A stretch of DNA of 22,489 nt, taken from positions 1 through 22,489 of the IMG/VR virus record IMGVR_UViG_3300037042_003718. One strand, written 5' to 3'. The position numbers and the translations under genes were made by a program. The notes under the pieces were generated by a model. The model saw nothing but the letters and a program-made list of their open reading frames with translations. It was not told the DNA's origin and ran no database searches. Of the stretch, positions 19,249-22,489 are shown one piece after another (positions within the stretch are counted from its first letter, which is position 1; every line of letters starts with the position of its first letter). This stretch comes from a virus.

Positions 19249-19799
19249 GTTAAATTTTTGGCCTGAATAAGAGCCTTTAAAACATAATAACTGTCAATGA
19301 CATCGGTCACTGGATTGGTCAAAGTTTTTTGACCAAAAACTGTCATTAGGTCTGTTTTTGACTCTAGGGTGAAGGCTTCGTACATTGCCTGTTTATCTGC
19401 GTTACCTTTGCCCGTAGCGCATTTCTTTACCTTGGACGGCTCTAGGACGGTCAAAGGAACGGCGAGCTTATAGAGCTTATGCTTCAAGATTCCGCAATTC
19501 TCGGCTAGATTGAAAATTTTGCCTTTGCTGCCGAAAGAATATCCTTCCAGACCCACATCAGCAGCCCCAATACAAAGATTTGCTGCCCATTCTGAAATTG
19601 TGTCAAATCTTTCAGTATCAAAAATATAATCATCAAATGATTTCCCTGTAATATTGGGAGCAATAGTTGTTGCGTATTTCTTTGTATTTGTTAGAAAGTA
19701 AAAAGAGCAGTTCTGAAAACAGAATTCTCGTTTTTCATCAAACAAACATATAGCCGGACTAGTTATAGAATAATCAATTCCTACGAGCATGGTGAACAT
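19245..19799 (-). CDS. RuvC-like Holliday junction resolvase
   Basis: 184 residues with RNase H-fold resolvase motifs: GIDYS near the start (D9), VGLEGYSFGSKG (E85), LEPSKVKKCATGKGNADKQA (the typical PxxVKK..TG.G.A.K segment of RuvC-like proteins) and PVTDVIDSYYVLKA (D166, D169). These give the four acidic residues that bind two magnesium ions. It should cut branched DNA during recombination-dependent replication or packaging, the part played in T4 by the unrelated gp49. A late box lies 10 nt before the first ATG, with AGGAAA between. An ATG three codons in is an alternative start. Confidence 0.87.
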   Translation of the reverse strand: MFTMLVGIDYSITSPAICLFDEKREFCFQNCSFYFLTNTKKYATTIAPNITGKSFDDYIFDTERFDTISEWAANLCIGAADVGLEGYSFGSKGKIFNLAENCGILKHKLYKLAVPLTVLEPSKVKKCATGKGNADKQAMYEAFTLESKTDLMTVFGQKTLTNPVTDVIDSYYVLKALIQAKNLT

Positions 19800-19809
19800 T
19801 TTCCTACTA

Positions 19810-19817
19810 TATTTATT
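19810..19817 (-). promoter_or_regulatory. late promoter box AATAAATA fused to the upstream stop codon
   Basis: GAA-TAA-ATA: the TAA of the box is the stop of the protease gene. 10 nt (TAGTAGGAAA) to the ATG at 19799. Confidence 0.72.
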
Positions 19818-20610
19818 CGGAAAACCAGGGCCAGTCGCAGACTTCTTGTTTCATTGAAGAATCGATCCAATCATAGAAATAATCAATTCTTGCGGCACCA
19901 TTGTCCAGAATCTGATTTGTTTCATGGTCCATGCTAAGGAAATCAATTATGCCGGCCAACTTTCCACCGTCTTCAAATACTGCACCACCAGAATCTCCAA
20001 AATAGATTGATCCTTTGGTTGCCAACATTCTCATTACTTGTCCATGATCTTCAATAAGACTTCCATAGTAATGCATAACACCGGATCTGCTTATTTTTTT
20101 AAATCCCAAACTCCAACCAACAGTAATTAAAGGTTCTCCCCTTGCAAGTTCAAATGGATATCTTATTAGATTGGTCGGAGGCTCAAAGCAATCTTCTTCC
20201 AAAATGCACAATGCAATATCATTGAGTTGAGCAGTTATAGAATATGGTTCTACTAGAATTACTTTTTTAATTTTTATTAGTTGACCATTCTTTGTCCAAA
20301 AATAATTTGGATAATAGTTTGGATCATCAAAACAATGTTGTGCACTCAATATTGCTCGTGGATGTATCAACACGGCAGAGCCAATTATACTTGCCCCCGG
20401 ACCTATCAAAGCCCCTACACAGGAGTAGCGGTCGTCCTCGTCAGCTTCGATGGAATCGTACTTCGATGAATCCAAAAGGAATGAGGGGACTCCCGCTACT
20501 TCCTGTGTTTTGTTCTGTTCAGGTTCTTCGGATTTTTGGGGGCAGGATATGCTATTGCATGCACTGCATGTCGCCAGAATCAGAGCGAGGATTGAAGCCC
20601 TCATACTCAT
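19813..20610 (-). CDS. exported trypsin-like serine protease
   Basis: 265 residues. Residues 1-20 (RASILALILATCSACNS) are an export signal, possibly lipoprotein-like, though the Cys context is not a clean lipobox. The chymotrypsin fold follows, with the full catalytic triad: H92 in AILSAQHCF, D131 in LNDIALCIL, S207 in GDSGGAVF, at family-typical spacing. Six or more Cys outside the signal suggest disulphides, so it acts outside the cytoplasm. The family cuts proteins after residues set by the S1 pocket, which I cannot assign. It has a consensus late box, so it is made with the virion proteins. It could aid lysis, process a surface protein, or alter the host envelope. A secreted S1 protease is uncommon in phages. 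Confidence 0.86.
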   Translation of the reverse strand: MSMRASILALILATCSACNSISCPQKSEEPEQNKTQEVAGVPSFLLDSSKYDSIEADEDDRYSCVGALIGPGASIIGSAVLIHPRAILSAQHCFDDPNYYPNYFWTKNGQLIKIKKVILVEPYSITAQLNDIALCILEEDCFEPPTNLIRYPFELARGEPLITVGWSLGFKKISRSGVMHYYGSLIEDHGQVMRMLATKGSIYFGDSGGAVFEDGGKLAGIIDFLSMDHETNQILDNGAARIDYFYDWIDSSMKQEVCDWPWFSE

Positions 20611-20618
20611 GGCATTAA

Positions 20619-20626
20619 TATTTATA
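20619..20626 (-). promoter_or_regulatory. late promoter box TATAAATA for the serine protease
   Basis: Exact consensus TATAAATA, 8 nt (TTAATGCC) before the ATG at 20610. It follows directly after the terminator of the HNH gene. Confidence 0.78.
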
Positions 20627-20627
20627 A

Positions 20628-20649
20628 GAAAAAACCCCCTTGCGGGGGT
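20628..20649 (-). terminator. intrinsic terminator after the second HNH gene
   Basis: Minus strand CCCCC-GCAA-GGGGG followed by TTTTTTCTT. It insulates the HNH gene from the protease gene. Confidence 0.88.
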
Positions 20650-20663
20650 AAAAACTTTTGATT

Positions 20664-20999
20664 TTATTTTGGTTTTAAATGATGTGTTTCAAAATGACAA
20701 TTTGCACATAATAAATCACATTTATCTAATTCCTTTTTAGTCTTTTCCCATGAATGAGGCATTCCTTTGTGAGACAAACCAAAATCTTTTTCATTTGGAT
20801 CTCTATGATGAAATTGAAGTGCTGCTGCACAGTTATTGTATCCACAAGTTTGACATTTTCCACCTTTATACTCTATGCATTTTTGTTTTCTTCTTTGGCG
20901 ATAAATTGTAACAGCACACCCATTACATAAAGATTTTCTATGTCCGTTTTTACGATTATAGATAAAAGATCTATCACATCTAGTACATATTGTATTCAT
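20664..20999 (-). CDS. small HNH endonuclease with two zinc clusters
   Basis: 111 residues from ATG 20999; the frame extends 12 codons upstream, but the late box lies there, so this start is preferred. An N-terminal zinc knuckle (CTRCDRSFIYNRKNG, SLCNGC) precedes the HNH core: CQTCGYNNCAAALQFHHRDP with the catalytic HH, then a helix (WEKTKKELDKCDLLCANCH) and FETHH. This is the common phage HNH layout (CxxC...FHH.DP...CxNCH...H). Probably a free-standing homing nuclease or site-specific nickase. It has its own promoter and terminator, so it is a self-contained unit that could have been inserted between the tRNA and protease genes. Confidence 0.88.
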   Translation of the reverse strand: MNTICTRCDRSFIYNRKNGHRKSLCNGCAVTIYRQRRKQKCIEYKGGKCQTCGYNNCAAALQFHHRDPNEKDFGLSHKGMPHSWEKTKKELDKCDLLCANCHFETHHLKPK

Positions 21000-21004
21000 A
21001 CTAT

Positions 21005-21012
21005 TATTTAGT
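21005..21012 (-). promoter_or_regulatory. late promoter box ACTAAATA for the second HNH gene
   Basis: ACTAAATA, 5 nt (ATAGT), ATG at 20999; predicted +1 at the A of ATG. Confidence 0.7.
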
Positions 21013-21043
21013 ATTAGCACGCTATGTACTGCCACAAATTAAA

Positions 21044-21115
21044 CTGGAGCGACAGGATTCGAACCTGTAACCAATCCGTTAACAGCGGATTGCACCACCG
21101 TTGTGCTACGCTCCA
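21044..21115 (-). tRNA. tRNA-Asn (anticodon GTT)
   Basis: A 72-nt cloverleaf on the minus strand. The acceptor stem TGGAGCG/CGCTCCA is perfect, discriminator G as in bacterial tRNA-Asn. D stem GCAC/GTGC, anticodon stem ATCCG/CGGAT with loop CTGTTAA, T stem ACAGG/CCTGT with loop TTCGAAT. CCA is not encoded. It lies 8 nt downstream of the ribonucleotide reductase stop, so it is probably cut from that transcript. Confidence 0.96.
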
Positions 21116-21123
21116 TAGAAGGA

Positions 21124-22489
21124 TCAGACTATCTGACATCCACCTGCGCTGCAGGCATACTCCTTTGCGGATTCAGTATTGTCTTCTGCCTCGTATTTAG
21201 ACAGGTCCTTAAAGTTAACTTTAACCTTAGGATGTGTCGAATAGGTTGCAGAATCAATCTGCTCAAAGGGTGCTTGAGCGTAAGTGTGGCTGTCACCACC
21301 GGGAAGGAATGAGATGCCTGTTGCGACATCAAAGTTTTCCCAGAGCCAGTTGCCGACTTCAAGGAATTCAGAGTCCTTGTAGTTGACGGTAATTGATGGC
21401 TTGTGGTGGCAGAAGTGCTCTTGATAAGTTTTCCACAGATCAAGATGGTCAAGTGCGCGAAGTTCCTCAGTGGTCATGGTTCCCTTTGGAGCCTTCATCG
21501 CAAACGTAAAGACGGCAGTAGAAGTTGGGTTAATAACATCATCCTCACACGGGACGCCTTGATCCTTCATCAAATTGTACAGAGGATCTTTCTTGTCCAG
21601 ACGAATTCTGCGGTAATAATAATCCGCATAGCGAGGATGCAGACCCGAGGCAGAGTCCACCAAACACGATGTAGTGCCTTCAGGCTTCACGCAAGTGATT
21701 GACTTGCTAGGATTGATTCCCAACTTCTCTGCCCACTTGAGATTGGTCGCGGTCGCATGATCACGAAGAGTCTCAAGAAGACGAACAAGCTTTGGCTTGC
21801 CTTCCAAACCACTGGTAAGCTTGTTGTCAAAAATACCTGTCATGGATACTCCAAGTAGTCTTTCCTCTTCGCAATTCTTCTTCCACTCCGGACGAAGGTA
21901 TGGGAAGTTGGTAAAGGTAGATTGAACAGTACCGATGATTGTAGCAATCTCAATCTTCTTCTTCAGTGTTGCTGCAGTATCGTCTTGGCGAACTACTACT
22001 GTAGAAAGATTGCAGAATTCAAATGGCTTGAGAATAATCTCTGAACATGGATTGGTTCCGTATTCACACTCAGGATCACGACCAGACTTTGCAGCCTGCT
22101 CCTGAAGAGCCTTACGGTTGATCATTCCACGCTCACCACTGTGGCTGTTGTAGAGTGATGTCCACTCTTCTAGGAATTGGCCCATTGGAGGACGGCCACG
22201 ATAAACAGCAGAGTTGTTTGCGTATGAACGGAATCCAGCCTGCTCCCACCACGCACCACTCTTGCAATGTGCCATCTCACGATCAGCAAGATCGCTCAAG
22301 GAGATCATGGCAGAACGACGAACACCACCAACGATGACTGCATTGGCAATAGCACAACAGACATCATGGCATTCAAGTGCAGTGAGTCTGCGGCCTTGTG
22401 CATTGTAGAAAACCTTAACGACAAACTTGAATAGATTGTCTAATGGAGCAGGACCACTAGCACGACCACCAAAAGTCTTAAGTCGTGCA
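21124..22489 (-). CDS. nrdJ: adenosylcobalamin-dependent (class II) ribonucleoside-triphosphate reductase, C-terminal part
   Basis: The frame is open to the right edge; about 454 C-terminal residues are present. The visible start contains FGGRASGPAPL, then ECHDVCCAIANAVIVGGVRR and SAMISLSDL. Catalytic signatures follow: NPCSEIILKPFEFCNLS (the NPC.EI loop with the thiyl-radical Cys and nearby Glu) and CVKPEGTTSCLVDSASGLH (PEGT phosphate-binding motif). The C-terminus CSAGGCQIV holds the CxxxxC redox pair that re-reduces the active site. This is the monomeric RTPR type, which makes dNTPs from NTPs with vitamin B12 and needs no oxygen. It supplies nucleotides for phage DNA synthesis. The phage does not visibly make B12, so it depends on the host for cobalamin. 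No late box for this gene is visible within the window. Confidence 0.93.
   Translation of the reverse strand, partial: ARLKTFGGRASGPAPLDNLFKFVVKVFYNAQGRRLTALECHDVCCAIANAVIVGGVRRSAMISLSDLADREMAHCKSGAWWEQAGFRSYANNSAVYRGRPPMGQFLEEWTSLYNSHSGERGMINRKALQEQAAKSGRDPECEYGTNPCSEIILKPFEFCNLSTVVVRQDDTAATLKKKIEIATIIGTVQSTFTNFPYLRPEWKKNCEEERLLGVSMTGIFDNKLTSGLEGKPKLVRLLETLRDHATATNLKWAEKLGINPSKSITCVKPEGTTSCLVDSASGLHPRYADYYYRRIRLDKKDPLYNLMKDQGVPCEDDVINPTSTAVFTFAMKAPKGTMTTEELRALDHLDLWKTYQEHFCHHKPSITVNYKDSEFLEVGNWLWENFDVATGISFLPGGDSHTYAQAPFEQIDSATYSTHPKVKVNFKDLSKYEAEDNTESAKEYACSAGGCQIV

Noticed and set aside
19237-19263. Possible terminator GGCCAA/TTGGCC across the convergent stops of the zinc-ribbon and resolvase genes
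   Set aside because: Only 6 bp with a 15-nt loop and no T tract in the right place. It could still be a weak structure.
21188-21197. TATTTAGA (TCTAAATA on the minus strand) within nrdJ
   Set aside because: It is inside the coding sequence with no start codon nearby; most likely chance.

Overview
The window looks like part of the genome of a tailed, T4-like myovirus from an aquatic bacterium. The main reasons are: (1) a TATAAATA-type box ([TCA][AC]TAAATA), the T4 late-promoter core, sits just before about fifteen start codons on both strands; (2) genes are tightly packed, often with ATGA or 8-nt overlaps; (3) there is a typical phage set of a GroES-like co-chaperonin, a RuvC-like resolvase, a PD-(D/E)XK exonuclease, HNH nucleases, a B12-dependent ribonucleotide reductase, tRNAs and a tmRNA; (4) several proteins resemble hypothetical virion or prohead proteins of marine T4-like phages. 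No capsid, tail or terminase gene lies in the window, so the family and host are inferred. The permuted tmRNA suggests a host lineage that uses such tmRNAs (alphaproteobacteria or some cyanobacteria).

Layout. 1-703 (+): the 3' end of a SpoU/TrmH 2'-O-methyltransferase gene whose stop codon lies inside a tRNA-Gln(TTG) gene, then a tiny membrane protein and a GroES-like protein. 692-6200 (mostly -): a nucleotidyltransferase, an EF-hand-like lysine-rich protein, an RCC1-repeat beta-propeller protein, and small unknown genes on both strands. 6249-8227 (+): a tiny basic-tailed protein, then a 730-bp RNA cluster (an unassigned structured RNA, tRNA-Tyr(GTA), a tRNA-like element with enlarged loops, and a circularly permuted tmRNA), then four small genes ending in an RMF-like protein. 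8253-18409 (-): a long late block of large, low-complexity virion-type proteins with an exonuclease and a NUMOD-like protein inside it. 18450-19248 (+): an inserted HNH plus zinc-ribbon pair. 19245-22489 (-): a RuvC-like resolvase, an exported trypsin-like serine protease, a second HNH nuclease, tRNA-Asn(GTT), and the C-terminal two thirds or so of a class II ribonucleotide reductase that runs off the window.

The most distinctive signals are these. First, the tmRNA gene has the acceptor half before the coding half, with acceptor stem, P2 helix, PK1 and an eight-residue tag, ANELAMAA. Second, promoters are fused to start codons: six late boxes sit exactly 5 nt before ATG, and two sigma70-type promoters have their -10 exactly 6 nt before ATG, so transcription should start at the A of the start codon. 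Third, several proteins share short N-terminal leaders ending in (L/I)xE, like the capsid-targeting peptides of T4 internal proteins, which suggests a set of proteins packaged in the head.
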